Made by a program: the position numbers and the translations under genes. From the NCBI RefSeq assembly GCF_001434935.1, contig NZ_AZEG01000013.1:1-64000 (forward strand): a DNA stretch of 64,000 nucleotides, given 5' to 3'. Every line of letters starts with the position of its first letter. Position 1 is the stretch's first letter. This document shows positions 53,561 to 62,966 of the stretch, piece by piece. Origin of the DNA: Liquorilactobacillus uvarum DSM 19971. Lineage in GTDB: Bacteria > Bacillota > Bacilli > Lactobacillales > Lactobacillaceae. The notes under the pieces are model-generated. The model had not been told where the DNA came from. It did not search any database and saw only the letters and a program-made list of their open reading frames with translations.

Positions 53561-53987
53561 AAAGATGTCTGGTTTTACGATGATTGAAAGTGTAAGTGCG
53601 CTTTTTATAACAGCATTGGCATTTAGTGTTTTGGAAATCGCACTAAAAAGTTCAAGTACTATGATAAAGCAAACAAAGGCAAGCGATAATTATGAGTGGG
53701 CACAGTTTGTTGACTTAATTGGTTCAGATAATTTGTCATTAGAGTATGTGACCGGAGAGAATTTAATCAGATTTTATAGTCCAACAAAGGAAAAAATATA
53801 TCGACTGTTTTGTGAGGATAAATTAATTAGAATGACAGGAGTTGAGTCGGGCTATATACCCTTGTTGTATGATGTTAATAGTTTTACGACAAAGTATGAA
53901 GATACCACTTTAACAATTATGGTTGAAATGAAAGGACAGAGTTATATTTGTCACATTGTTATGCCAAAGAGGGAGATGGGTGAGTGA
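53481..53987 (+). CDS. comGF: minor pseudopilin ComGF
   Basis: Minor pilin-like protein with a clear prepilin site G|FTMIESV followed by a hydrophobic helix. The start is uncertain: ATG at 53481 has AGAAGGTG (53463-53470) ten bases upstream and gives 168 residues with a leader of about 31 basic residues. ATG 53526 or 53565 would give more typical short leaders but have no ribosome site. It overlaps comGE by up to 80 nt. Confidence 0.8.
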   Translation: MRRIIFRTKYLLKIAMERLKLKLKIIKKMSGFTMIESVSALFITALAFSVLEIALKSSSTMIKQTKASDNYEWAQFVDLIGSDNLSLEYVTGENLIRFYSPTKEKIYRLFCEDKLIRMTGVESGYIPLLYDVNSFTTKYEDTTLTIMVEMKGQSYICHIVMPKREMGE

Positions 53988-54313
53988 AAGGGGCAAATGG
54001 ACATCTAATTTATTCAGGAATGATGGGAATATTTTTTCTGGGAATGATTTTTAGTGCACAAACTTTATATTATCATGAACAGATATTAGGGTATCAGAAT
54101 TTGAAGAATTATAATATAGCTCGAACGATGAGAAATTTAGCTTTAGCTAATAGAATTAGCAATAATGAAGTTATGTGGTTCAATCAGGGGAGTGTTACAA
54201 AAAAGTCAGAATATTTTGTAATAAAAATGAATAATAGGAAGCCAATCGAATTAAAAACTTTGGTTAAATATGACCTCAAATATCAAGAACAAAAGCTGCG
54301 GGACTTGAAATAA
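53984..54313 (+). CDS. comGG: ComGG-like pseudopilus protein
   Basis: A 109-residue protein starting with GTG at 53984 (GGGAG upstream), overlapping the comGF stop by 4 nt. One hydrophobic segment (about residues 9-28) and a charged remainder. It sits in the comGG slot; sequence likeness is weak, as usual for this gene, and no canonical prepilin site is obvious. Confidence 0.65.
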   Translation: MKGANGHLIYSGMMGIFFLGMIFSAQTLYYHEQILGYQNLKNYNIARTMRNLALANRISNNEVMWFNQGSVTKKSEYFVIKMNNRKPIELKTLVKYDLKYQEQKLRDLK

Positions 54314-54366
54314 TGTAGAAGAATCGTTAAACTAAGACAAGTAATTTAATACTTGGGGTGTGCTAA

Positions 54367-55377
54367 TTGACATTGGAAAAGATAGAACAATTTTATAAAA
54401 AATTTGAACAAGCTGTTGATCTTCTTCAAAAAGATTTAGCTGTTTCTTACCTAGATGCAATAATTGAAACAGGAGATAATCTTGCAGAGGGTGGAGAACT
54501 TTTGATAGAAGATGGGAAACCATCACTAAAAGTTAGGGATCAGCTAGTAGAACTGTATAAGCAGTTGGAAAATTTTTCTATGACACCAGAGGAACTGCGG
54601 CAGGTTATTCAATTTGCGCTTGTAAAAGCTAACCAAACAGATAAAATACAAGCTAATCATCAAATGACACCTGATACAATTGGTTTTTTAGTTGAGTATC
54701 TTTTGAATAGAGTACTTATTAAAAAGTCAGATTGTAAAATTCTAGATATTAGTGTAGGAACTGGAAATTTGTTAAGCACAGTTTACCATAAGCTGAAAAA
54801 TGATGGGTACAAGAATATGAAGCTTTACGGAGTGGATAATGATGATACACTGTTGTCTATTGCAAGTATGAGTGCACGTTTACAAAAAATTCCAGCCGAG
54901 TTTTTTCATCAAGATGCAATAGATAATTTGGTAACACCCAAAGTTGATGTTGTTGTTAGTGATTTGCCTGTTGGGTATTATCCGGTTGACAAAAAAGTTG
55001 TTAATTTCAAGACACATGCAGAAAAGGGCCACTCATATGTTCATCATTTACTTGTTGAACAAGCCTTATTACAGCTTGTTCCAGGAGGTTATGGGCTGTT
55101 CTTAGTGCCACGTGGGTTATTTGAAACAAAAGAGACACAAGGACTGCTGCATGTAATTAAAGATCAGGCATATTTTCAAGGAATGTTGAATTTGCCAGAA
55201 GATCTATTTTTGAATAAAAAAAGTGAAAAGGCCCTCTTGTTGCTTCAAAAACACGGTGGTGAAGGAAAACAAGCAGAACAGGTTCTTATCGGTGATTTTC
55301 CACCATTAAAAGAAAAAAAAGAATTCGCTCATTTTCTTGAACGGATTGATAGTTGGGTCGCGGAAAATTTAGATTAG
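54367..55377 (+). CDS. class I SAM-dependent methyltransferase (YtxK-like)
   Basis: A 336-residue enzyme of the N-6 DNA methylase-like YtxK group found between comG genes and ackA in many Firmicutes. A helical N-terminal domain leads to QMTPDTIGFLVEYLL, then the SAM motif ILDISVGTGNLL and the motif IV-like SDLPVGYYP in place of NPPF. The TTG at 54367 has GGGGTG at 54355-54360. No restriction partner is present, so it is probably not a restriction-modification enzyme. Confidence 0.85.
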   Translation: MTLEKIEQFYKKFEQAVDLLQKDLAVSYLDAIIETGDNLAEGGELLIEDGKPSLKVRDQLVELYKQLENFSMTPEELRQVIQFALVKANQTDKIQANHQMTPDTIGFLVEYLLNRVLIKKSDCKILDISVGTGNLLSTVYHKLKNDGYKNMKLYGVDNDDTLLSIASMSARLQKIPAEFFHQDAIDNLVTPKVDVVVSDLPVGYYPVDKKVVNFKTHAEKGHSYVHHLLVEQALLQLVPGGYGLFLVPRGLFETKETQGLLHVIKDQAYFQGMLNLPEDLFLNKKSEKALLLLQKHGGEGKQAEQVLIGDFPPLKEKKEFAHFLERIDSWVAENLD

Positions 55378-55396
55378 TTATTGGAGAGAGAAGAAA

Positions 55397-56596
55397 ATGA
55401 TTAAAATTTTAGCAGTGAATGCAGGCAGCTCCACACTAAAATGGAAGTTATTTCAAATGCCGGGAGCAGAAGTTATTGCAAAAGGGCAGATTGAACGTAT
55501 TGGTTTTCAAAATGCACAGTTGTCTGTTGTAACAAAAGAAAATGAATTTTGTGAGGAATTAACAATCGAGAATCATCAGCAAGCAGTTGACAAACTTCTG
55601 GTAATTTTAACAGAATATCAAGTAGTTGATAGACTGGATGAAATAAAGGGAATAGGTCATAGATTTGTCAATGGAGCAGGACATTTTTCAAGTTCGGTGG
55701 TTATTGACGAGGCTGTTTTGGATGAAATGGAGAAGCTGATTGAGTTTGCGCCTTTGCATAATCCAGCTAATATTATGGCGATTAAGGCTTTTAAGGCTGA
55801 ATTGCCGAATGCTTTAAGCGTGGCTGTTTTCGATACTGGATTTCACCAAACAATTCCTGAAGAAAACACAGTGTATGCGATACCATATGAATATTATCAG
55901 AAATTTCATGTACAAAAGTTCGGGGCACACGGAATAAGCTATCGTTATGTGTTACAACGTTTTTTGAAAGTTGCTGGTCGTGAAAGGGCAAAAACAAATG
56001 CCATTATTTTGCACCTTGGTTCCGGTGCTTCTGTGTGTGCGATTCGAAATGGCAGATCTTTTGATACGAGTATGGGTTTTTCACCTGTTTCTGGAATAGC
56101 TATGCAGACAAGGTCTGGGGATGTTGATCCATCAATGTTAATTTATCTTGAAAACAAACTGGGTGTCGATTCCCAAGCTGTACTTCAGATGTTAAATAAC
56201 AAATCAGGCATTTTAGGTATTTCTGGTGTATCCTCAGACATGAGGGAAATTATGGAGATACATAAGGAAAATGCACGGGCTGATCTAGCATTGAAAATTT
56301 TTGTCAATCGTATTGTAAAATATATTGGTGCTTATGCAGCTGAATTAGGAAGAGTTGATGCTTTGATTTTTACTGGGGGAATAGGCGAAAATATTCCATA
56401 TGTTAGAAAATTGATTTGTGATAAATTAACAATATTTGGTATTAAAATTGATAATAATTTGAACGAAGTCAAGTCTAAGGAAGCAAGGGTCAGTATGCCT
56501 GATTCAAAATCTGAGATTTGGACAATTCCAACTAATGAGGAATTAATGATTGCCGAAGATGTTGAAAAATTGTACGGTAAGGTAAAAGCAAATTAA
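55397..56596 (+). CDS. ackA: acetate kinase
   Basis: Interconverts acetyl phosphate plus ADP with acetate plus ATP. The 399-residue protein begins with ILAVNAGSSTLKWKLF and has GHRFVNGA, the FDTGFHQT segment with catalytic Asp, HGISYRYV, RSGDVDPS and the adenine loop FTGGIGENIPYVR. GGAGAGAGAAG precedes the ATG. It closely follows the methyltransferase (19 nt), the usual order. Confidence 0.96.
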   Translation: MIKILAVNAGSSTLKWKLFQMPGAEVIAKGQIERIGFQNAQLSVVTKENEFCEELTIENHQQAVDKLLVILTEYQVVDRLDEIKGIGHRFVNGAGHFSSSVVIDEAVLDEMEKLIEFAPLHNPANIMAIKAFKAELPNALSVAVFDTGFHQTIPEENTVYAIPYEYYQKFHVQKFGAHGISYRYVLQRFLKVAGRERAKTNAIILHLGSGASVCAIRNGRSFDTSMGFSPVSGIAMQTRSGDVDPSMLIYLENKLGVDSQAVLQMLNNKSGILGISGVSSDMREIMEIHKENARADLALKIFVNRIVKYIGAYAAELGRVDALIFTGGIGENIPYVRKLICDKLTIFGIKIDNNLNEVKSKEARVSMPDSKSEIWTIPTNEELMIAEDVEKLYGKVKAN

Positions 56597-56893
56597 ATTT
56601 TATTTAATCAAGCTCGTTAAGAGAATCCCTAATTTGACAATTTAAATCTGAAATAAAAAGTAAGCTTAAAAGCTTTAGGCTATTAAAAAAATAGTTTTGA
56701 TGAAGTAAAAGTCGATGATAAATATATGTCTCGGCTTTTTTGTTGTGAGAGAAATATTTATTTGAAACGAAAGAGCTGTCAAAAAGAAAATCAGGAAATT
56801 TTACAGGCACAAATCAGTAAAAAATAACTAACTAAGATGAATTTAAATCATTGTAAAATGAACTTGTTGAATTTTACTTCAATTAATAATTAG
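56597..56893. other. gap between ackA and the amino acid permease gene
   Basis: No ORF with a ribosome site. It contains a probable ackA terminator (AGTCGA with TCTCGGCT, 56711-56742, then six T). The remaining sequence is AT-rich and shows nothing else I recognise. Confidence 0.45.
56711..56742 (+). terminator. probable ackA terminator
   Basis: AAGTCGA and TCTCGGCTT arms pair imperfectly around an AT-rich loop, followed by six T. Confidence 0.5.
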
Positions 56894-56922
56894 TTTACAC
56901 TGTTAATTGTGTGTGTTATAAA
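56894..56922 (+). promoter_or_regulatory. amino acid permease promoter
   Basis: TTTACA (56894-56899), 17 bp, TATAAA (56917-56922), with TG at 56914-56915. Confidence 0.7.
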
Positions 56923-56971
56923 CAGACAGCTTGTTAGAAATATTTAGTTGATATTAGTTAGGAGTTTTTTT

Positions 56972-58339
56972 ATGGCCGCGAAGCAAGAATTTTCAAGAGA
57001 GTTAAAAAGTCGACATGTTCAATTGATCGCCTTAGGTGGAACCATTGGAACTGGTCTCTTTCTAGGGGCCGGTAAATCTATTCATTTAGCAGGTCCTTCA
57101 ATTGTGCTAGCGTATTTAATTACAGGGACTATTTGTTTTTTGTTGATGCGGGCGATGGGAGAATTATTGCTTTCAGATCTGAAAAAAAATTCCTTTATTG
57201 ATTTTATCCGTACATATTTGGGTGAGAGTATAGGTTTTGTAACAGGATGGACATATTGGATATGCTGGATAACAATTGCAATGGCAGATGTTACTGCAAC
57301 TGGGCTGTACGTGAGATACTGGTTTCCAAACGTTCCGCAATGGCTGCCGGGGTTGATCGTTGTGGCTATTTTGTTGGTCTTAAACTTGATTACAGTTGGA
57401 TTGTTTGGTGAAACTGAGTTCTGGTTTGCCTTGATTAAAATTGTAGCCATTATAGCGTTGATCTTAGTTGGCATTCTACTCGTAATAATCGGATTTAAAA
57501 CGCCATTAGGGAAAGCTAGTTTAGGAAATTTGCTGAATTATGGAGGGCTTTTTCCAAAAGGATTAAAGGGCTTTTTGTTATCATTTCAAATGGTTACGTT
57601 TGGTTTTATTGGAATTGAGTTAATAGGTGTAACGGCTTCAGAAGCAGAAAATCCGACTAAGGTTATTCCAAAAGCAATAAATGAGATTCCAACACGTGTA
57701 ATTATTTTTTATGTTGGTTCTTTATTGGCTTTGATGAGCATTTATCCCTGGAAAAATATTTCTGCAGCTCAGAGTCCTTTTGTTCAAGTTTTTGAAAATA
57801 TTGGAATTACAGCTGCAGCAGGTATTATCAATTTTGTTGTTTTAACGGCTGCGGCTTCTGCATGTAATAGTTCTCTTTTTAGTACAGGCAGAATGCTCTT
57901 TTCGTTAAATTACAAGAACAACAATCGTTTTGCTAAATGGCTTAGTAAATTATCTCGGCGTCAAGTGCCAGCTAACGGTATAGTTTTTTCAGCAGTCGTA
58001 ATTACAATTGCTGTGCTGGCTAATTTTGTCATCCCTAACGCTGCCTTATTTTCGTTTATTTCTAGTGTTGCGACAACATGCTTCTTGTTTATCTGGGGAA
58101 TGATCATAATTGCACATTTGAAGTACAGAAAACAGCAGCAAAAAAGTAAAAATGAGATTCATCAAAATAATTTCAAAATGCCTCTGTTTCCATATGGAGA
58201 TTATATAGTCTTAATATTCTTGTTTTTTGTCGCAGGTGTAATGTGTTTAGATAAAACGACATTAGCGGCGTTGATTGCATCAATAGTATGGTTAGTTTTT
58301 TTGTTTTTAACTAAAATTATTACGCGTCGAATAGATTAG
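56972..58339 (+). CDS. amino acid permease (APC family)
   Basis: Proton-coupled amino acid importer with 12 membrane segments, 455 residues from the ATG at 56972 (TTAGGAG upstream). Family features: RHVQLIALGGTIGTGLFLGAG in segment 1, TGWTYWICWITIAMADVTATG in segment 3, and IGVTASEAENPTKVIPKAI after segment 6. It resembles the AAT subgroup that includes CycA (alanine, serine, glycine) and LysP; the substrate cannot be fixed. Single gene with own promoter and terminator. Confidence 0.9.
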   Translation: MAAKQEFSRELKSRHVQLIALGGTIGTGLFLGAGKSIHLAGPSIVLAYLITGTICFLLMRAMGELLLSDLKKNSFIDFIRTYLGESIGFVTGWTYWICWITIAMADVTATGLYVRYWFPNVPQWLPGLIVVAILLVLNLITVGLFGETEFWFALIKIVAIIALILVGILLVIIGFKTPLGKASLGNLLNYGGLFPKGLKGFLLSFQMVTFGFIGIELIGVTASEAENPTKVIPKAINEIPTRVIIFYVGSLLALMSIYPWKNISAAQSPFVQVFENIGITAAAGIINFVVLTAAASACNSSLFSTGRMLFSLNYKNNNRFAKWLSKLSRRQVPANGIVFSAVVITIAVLANFVIPNAALFSFISSVATTCFLFIWGMIIIAHLKYRKQQQKSKNEIHQNNFKMPLFPYGDYIVLIFLFFVAGVMCLDKTTLAALIASIVWLVFLFLTKIITRRID

Positions 58340-58347
58340 TCTAGACA

Positions 58348-58386
58348 GGTGATGAGTTGATTTATTTAAACTTATCATCTTTTTTT
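58348..58386 (+). terminator. amino acid permease terminator
   Basis: GGTGATGAGTT and AACTTATCATC form an 11-bp stem with G-U pairs, followed by seven T. Confidence 0.85.
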
Positions 58387-58451
58387 GTAGAATGTTTAGT
58401 TGTAAGATTAAATTGAGGATTGTATTCCATAAAAAACGGAGATGTTTAAAA

Positions 58452-59057
58452 ATGCTTTTTTTTACATCGGATACACATTTCTTTGATGAAAAACTAGCCC
58501 ATGACACGCATTTTGCACAGCGGAACTATCTGAATGCAGCGGAAATGAATCGGAATATTATTAACAATTGGAATAATGTTGTTTCTCCGAATGATGTTGT
58601 TTATCATCTAGGAGATGTAGGAATGGTTGATTCCAATCATACAGGATTCACTAAGCTTTCATCTACGCTAAACGAGCTAAATGGACAAATAAACATTATT
58701 AAGGGAAATCATGATACTAGGGATTTTTTTAAATTTTTACAGAAAAATAATTATCAACTTGAAAATGGCAAAATGAAATTTATTTTGCATGATGTGGGAT
58801 GTATTATAAAATTTAATCATCATCAGTTTTTTTTGACACATTACCCGTTAATGTTAGGGATTTCCAAGAATAGTATCAATCTTCACGGACACGTGCATAA
58901 TTATAGTATTAACACTGCTTATAATATAAATGTTGGGGTAGATACGCCTGAGAGTGAATATTTAGATAGAGAAATTTGTTTCGGGGCGCCTTTTAGTAGT
59001 GAGGATATTCTTAAAATGCTGGAAACAAAAAAGGCGATTTTCAAAGACAAAAAATAG
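58452..59057 (+). CDS. calcineurin-like metallophosphoesterase
   Basis: A 201-residue phosphoesterase from the ATG at 58452 (GGAG at 58438-58441); the frame opens at 58392 without a site. Metal motifs in order: TSDTHFFDEKL, HLGDVG, IIKGNHDTR, LTHYPL and LHGHVHN, all intact. Substrate unknown. It starts the run of five closely spaced genes ending at 62526. Confidence 0.87.
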   Translation: MLFFTSDTHFFDEKLAHDTHFAQRNYLNAAEMNRNIINNWNNVVSPNDVVYHLGDVGMVDSNHTGFTKLSSTLNELNGQINIIKGNHDTRDFFKFLQKNNYQLENGKMKFILHDVGCIIKFNHHQFFLTHYPLMLGISKNSINLHGHVHNYSINTAYNINVGVDTPESEYLDREICFGAPFSSEDILKMLETKKAIFKDKK

Positions 59058-59075
59058 AAAGAGGACATCTTCATA

Positions 59076-60455
59076 ATGAATGAAAGAATTACAATTCTAC
59101 ACACTAATGATATACATTCACATTTTGAAAATTGGCCAAAAATAAGACGGTATCTTATCGGAACGCGAAGGCAATTGAGAGAAAAAGGCGAAACTGTTAT
59201 AACGGTTGATTTAGGTGATGCCATGGATCGGGTGCATCCATTGAGCGAAGCAACCAATGGCAAGATAAACATTGAATTGATGAATAAAATTGGGTATGAT
59301 GCGGCTACTGTTGGAAATAATGAGGGAATCGGTAATTCTCATGAGCAATTAAATGCAATGTATGATGATGCTGAGTTTCCCATTGTCTTAGATAATATTA
59401 TTAATAAGCGTACTCGAAGAGCACCACAATGGGCAGAATCAAGCAAAATAATTACCACAGATAAAGGGGTGAAAATTGGGCTTTTAGCCTGTACGGCACC
59501 TTTTAGTGCAACTTATCGAATGAATGACTGGATTCCCTTGGAAGTAGATGACGTATTGCCTAATTTATTAAAAAGGATTCGTCCAAAAGTTGATGTTCTA
59601 GTGCTGATGTCACATTTAGGAATTGATGTAGATCGTGCAATTGCCAGCAAATATCCAGAATTTGATGTTATTTTGGGAAGCCATACGCACCATTTATTAG
59701 AGCACGGTGAAAAAATTGGACAGACGATTCTTTGTGCAGCAGGCAAATGGGGGAGGTACATCGGGCAAGTAACCTTAAATATTTCTGACCATAAAATAGT
59801 TGATAAAAAGGCTGAAGTTGTTAAAACAGCTTCCTTGTCTGAAAGCTCGGGCGATGCTACTGAGATTGAACGGTATCAAAAAGAAGGAGAGTCGTTACTG
59901 AGAGAAAAAAAGGTTGCTGTTTTACCTAAAGATTATCCAGGTTCATGGGTTAAAAGATCTCTATTGATGAATGTCAGTCTAAAAGCAATTCAATTTGTTA
60001 CTCAAACAGAGGCTTCAATATTGAATGGCGGATTGTTTTTGGATGATTTGCATCAGGGTGTTTTAACCCGTTACGATTTGCATCATATTCTTCCTCATCC
60101 CATGCGAATAGTTAAGGTAAGATTAAATGGTTACAATTTGTGGCGCTTGATTCGAGAAATGGAAAAAAATCGTAATCATTTGCGTAACTCAATTGTTAAG
60201 GGAAATGGATTTCGTGGTAAAGTATTTGGAGAACTTGTTTATGATGGTATAGAGTTTGATCCATTGAGTAAAAGCGTTAGTTGGCATGGGCAAATATTAG
60301 ATCCTGGTGCAGATTATGAGATTGCAACTGTGGATAATTTTATCTATTGCCCATTTTTTCCAACATTAGAAATCGTAGGACATCCTAAGTATATAGGAGA
60401 TCGTTTTTTAAGGGATGTCGTTGGGGATTACTTTGGTGCTAAATATCCTGTATAA
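59076..60455 (+). CDS. yunD: bifunctional metallophosphatase/5'-nucleotidase (YunD-like)
   Basis: A 459-residue phosphohydrolase of the UshA/5'-nucleotidase family without a signal peptide, so cytosolic. The calcineurin-like domain has LHTNDIHSHFENW (Asp12, His14), DLGDAMDR, GNNEG, LMSHLG and GSHTHH; a C-terminal 5'-nucleotidase domain follows. It likely dephosphorylates nucleotides or related compounds. GAAAGAGGAC precedes the ATG, 18 nt after the previous gene. Confidence 0.9.
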   Translation: MNERITILHTNDIHSHFENWPKIRRYLIGTRRQLREKGETVITVDLGDAMDRVHPLSEATNGKINIELMNKIGYDAATVGNNEGIGNSHEQLNAMYDDAEFPIVLDNIINKRTRRAPQWAESSKIITTDKGVKIGLLACTAPFSATYRMNDWIPLEVDDVLPNLLKRIRPKVDVLVLMSHLGIDVDRAIASKYPEFDVILGSHTHHLLEHGEKIGQTILCAAGKWGRYIGQVTLNISDHKIVDKKAEVVKTASLSESSGDATEIERYQKEGESLLREKKVAVLPKDYPGSWVKRSLLMNVSLKAIQFVTQTEASILNGGLFLDDLHQGVLTRYDLHHILPHPMRIVKVRLNGYNLWRLIREMEKNRNHLRNSIVKGNGFRGKVFGELVYDGIEFDPLSKSVSWHGQILDPGADYEIATVDNFIYCPFFPTLEIVGHPKYIGDRFLRDVVGDYFGAKYPV

Positions 60456-60487
60456 TTAAGTATTAATAACTTTGAAGGGGAGTATCC

Positions 60488-61117
60488 ATGAATAGCGAAA
60501 AAAAAGAACGACGAGAGGCTCAGCTTGCTAAAAAAGCTGAAACATTAAAGGCCTATGCGAGTGATATTCAAATTAAAAGTTCGACGGAGCTCACTATTGA
60601 TGGACATCCATATTTGCTTGTAAAGAATGTCCGTGATGGCTTTCAATTAGAGAAGTTAAAAGAACGATTTAGCCAAATATTGACTAAATATGATTACATT
60701 GTAGGAGATTGGGGATATGATCAGCTCAGATTACATGGTTTTTATGCATCTGATAGTGATAAGGGGTTCCCATCACAAAATATTGCACATTTAGATGACT
60801 ATTTGTATGAATACTGTAATTTTGGCTGCGCATATTTTATATTGCACAACTTGGATGTTCAAAAAATAAAGAGTCCTACGAATAATAAAAAGTATAATCG
60901 CAAACGAAGTTCAACAAAACATTCTGAAAATAACAAAAATTTTGTTAAAAAAAATTTCAAGAAGAATCCAAAGAAACGACATGCATTTACTGAAGAAAAA
61001 AGATTTGAAATTCATAAAAAGAAAGATAGTAAACAAGAGTTGAAAAGCAAAACAGTTCAGACTAAGAATTTTAAGAAAAGGCACTTTACGATTAGACAAA
61101 AAAGTAAAAATGAGTAA
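60488..61117 (+). CDS. yutD: YutD family protein with long basic tail
   Basis: A 209-residue protein. Residues about 30-125 match the YutD/DUF1027 family, including DYIVGDWGYDQLRLHGFY and YLYEYCNFGCAYFILHN. The tail from about 126 to 209 is disordered-looking and very rich in Lys, Arg and Asn, suggesting nucleic acid or ribosome contact, which is inference. AAGGGGAG precedes the ATG. Function unknown; the conserved neighbourhood with yutF and yunD is seen here too. Confidence 0.88.
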   Translation: MNSEKKERREAQLAKKAETLKAYASDIQIKSSTELTIDGHPYLLVKNVRDGFQLEKLKERFSQILTKYDYIVGDWGYDQLRLHGFYASDSDKGFPSQNIAHLDDYLYEYCNFGCAYFILHNLDVQKIKSPTNNKKYNRKRSSTKHSENNKNFVKKNFKKNPKKRHAFTEEKRFEIHKKKDSKQELKSKTVQTKNFKKRHFTIRQKSKNE

Positions 61118-61130
61118 ATGAGGGAAAATA

Positions 61131-61910
61131 ATGAGAAACTATAAGGGTTATTTAATTGATTTGGATGGCACGATGTATCGAGGAAAAGAAAAAATTCCTG
61201 CAGCCAAGCGTTTTATTGAAAGGTTACAAGAAAGGAACATTCCGTTTTTGTTTGTGACTAATAATAGCACACAAGAACCGCAAGCTGTTGTCAATAATTT
61301 AGCGCATAATTTTAATATTCATGTTACAACGGATAATGTTTATACGACTGCTCTTTCAACTGCTGATTATTTAGCAAGTCAGGACAAAGAAAAGCGATCT
61401 GTTTATACAATTGGTGAGTTCGGTCTGAAGAAAGCGTTGTTTGACAAAGGTTTTTATTTTGTAGAGCATAATCCAGACTATGTTGTTGTTGGACTGGATT
61501 ATGATGTGACGTATCATAAATTTGAACTGGCAACACTGGCTATTAAAGCGGGGGCAAAGTTCATCGGAACAAACGCTGATACTAATCTGCCTAATGAAAG
61601 AGGGTTAGTTCCGGGAGCTGGTTCAATAATTGCTTTGGTAGAATGTGCAACACAGCAAAAGGCGACATATATTGGAAAGCCAGAATCCATTATTATGAAT
61701 AAAGCGCTAGATAGATTAGAAATGGAAAAAGGTGATGTAATTATGGTCGGTGACAATTATATGACTGATATTTCAGCAGGAATCAATTGTGGAATTGATA
61801 CCTTATTGGTTTATACAGGAGTTTCAACGCCTGAACAGGTCAAAGAAAAGAAGATTAAACCAACTTATACAGTTAATTCTTTGGATGAGTGGACATTAGG
61901 TAATGATTAA
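61131..61910 (+). CDS. yutF: HAD-IIA family phosphatase (NagD/YutF type)
   Basis: A 259-residue cytosolic phosphatase of the TIGR01457/NagD group. Catalytic Asp10 and Asp12 sit in LIDLDGTMYRG; FVTNNSTQ and the C-terminal VGDNYMTDISAGINCGIDT complete the active site, with a C2-type cap between them. Family members act on nucleotides or sugar phosphates. It overlaps the next gene by 8 nt. Confidence 0.92.
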   Translation: MRNYKGYLIDLDGTMYRGKEKIPAAKRFIERLQERNIPFLFVTNNSTQEPQAVVNNLAHNFNIHVTTDNVYTTALSTADYLASQDKEKRSVYTIGEFGLKKALFDKGFYFVEHNPDYVVVGLDYDVTYHKFELATLAIKAGAKFIGTNADTNLPNERGLVPGAGSIIALVECATQQKATYIGKPESIIMNKALDRLEMEKGDVIMVGDNYMTDISAGINCGIDTLLVYTGVSTPEQVKEKKIKPTYTVNSLDEWTLGND

Positions 61911-62526
61911 GAAACGATTTTTGTTACTGTTCGCGTGGGTATGTCTTTTTCTATTTTTAATTTCATTGAGTATAAATTTAACCATCAGTTTTATTCCTTT
62001 GTACAAGTTCTTTGTTATACATGATAGTTTAGCTAAAAATGTTGGGTTAACCAGCAATCAATTGATGAAAGAATATTATCATTTGCTGGCATTTTTGAAT
62101 TTTCCTTGGGTGAACAAGCTTAATCTTTCGTTGAACATGTCTTATAATGGTCTACATCATTTTTGGGATGTAAAAAGGTTGTTTTTAATTAACCATATTG
62201 TTTTTTTTAGCACTTTGCCAGTAAGTGTTTTATTTTTAAGGAAAATGAGACGAAAGAATCAGTTGTGGCACCTAATTCTCCCTTTTAAAATGGTAATGGC
62301 TGCTTTGCCTGTTGTATTACTTATGATGGTGCTTCAATTTAATACTTTTTTTGTAGATTTTCATCGTATTCTGTTTAGAAATGAGGACTGGCTTTTTGAT
62401 CCTAATTTAGATCCTATTATCAATGCATTACCAGACACCTTTTTTATGGCTTGCTTTATTATGTTTTTTTTATTGTTGGAAATCTTTTTAGGGCTTGGAA
62501 TTGTGTACGGTCGTAAAAATTTATAA
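61903..62526 (+). CDS. TIGR01906 family membrane protein
   Basis: A 207-residue protein with four hydrophobic segments, the first near residues 9-27 and the last at the C-terminus. The pattern NHLVF-like block (LFLINHIVFFSTLPVSVLFL), FNTFFVDFHRILFRNEDWLFDPN and the final helices match the TIGR01906 family of integral membrane proteins found next to yutF in lactobacilli. Function unknown. Overlap with yutF implies cotranscription. Confidence 0.85.
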   Translation: MIKKRFLLLFAWVCLFLFLISLSINLTISFIPLYKFFVIHDSLAKNVGLTSNQLMKEYYHLLAFLNFPWVNKLNLSLNMSYNGLHHFWDVKRLFLINHIVFFSTLPVSVLFLRKMRRKNQLWHLILPFKMVMAALPVVLLMMVLQFNTFFVDFHRILFRNEDWLFDPNLDPIINALPDTFFMACFIMFFLLLEIFLGLGIVYGRKNL

Positions 62527-62587
62527 TTCTAGTAATTTTGACTGCTGAATAAAATTTTGTCAAAAATAAAAAATCTATGAACTAGAG

Positions 62588-62628
62588 CCAATTAAGAACT
62601 GTATAAAAATAATTCTTAATTGGTTTTT
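62588..62628 (+). terminator. terminator of the metallophosphoesterase-to-TIGR01906 run
   Basis: CCAATTAAGAA and TTCTTAATTGG are perfectly complementary around a 14-nt AT-rich loop, then five T. Confidence 0.9.
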
Positions 62629-62731
62629 CAGTGCTCAAGATAATCATTAAACTTGAATATATTGAAATAGTAAATAATATGCTTTTATGCAGTTTTAATG
62701 TATCGGTTTTTTGAATATTTTAATTATACAT

Positions 62732-62775
62732 AAATAGCACTAACAGAAAATTTTTAATTTCTGTTAGTGCTATTT
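62732..62775. repeat. 18-bp perfect inverted repeat
   Basis: AAATAGCACTAACAGAAA (62732-62749) is fully complementary to 62758-62775, with an 8-nt loop. No long T run follows outside the stem; the stem ends AAA/TTT, so it may act as a weak bidirectional terminator for dedA and the upstream run. Confidence 0.6.
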
Positions 62776-62966
62776 GCTTAAGGCGAGTGCTTATATCGAT
62801 TTTTACTTCGCAATTAGGTGAGCAAAAATTATTCAAAATTGGTCAACTAATAAAATTTTAAGAACTGTTTTTAGTAAATATTCGATAGTTAACCATTAAT
62901 AATTTTTAATAAAGACCTTAACTTTTTCAAAATAATTTTATACCGGTTCGTTATTGGGTTATTACT

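Larger units (their letters stand above)
62527..62966. other. 440-nt gap between convergent genes
   Basis: No ORF seen. It holds a terminator (62588-62628) and an 18-bp perfect inverted repeat (62732-62775). The remainder is AT-rich. Confidence 0.5.

Noticed and set aside
54367-55377. Restriction-modification methyltransferase
   Set aside because: It lacks a specificity or restriction partner, has SDLP instead of NPPF/Y, and sits in the conserved comG-ackA slot, so it fits the YtxK group.
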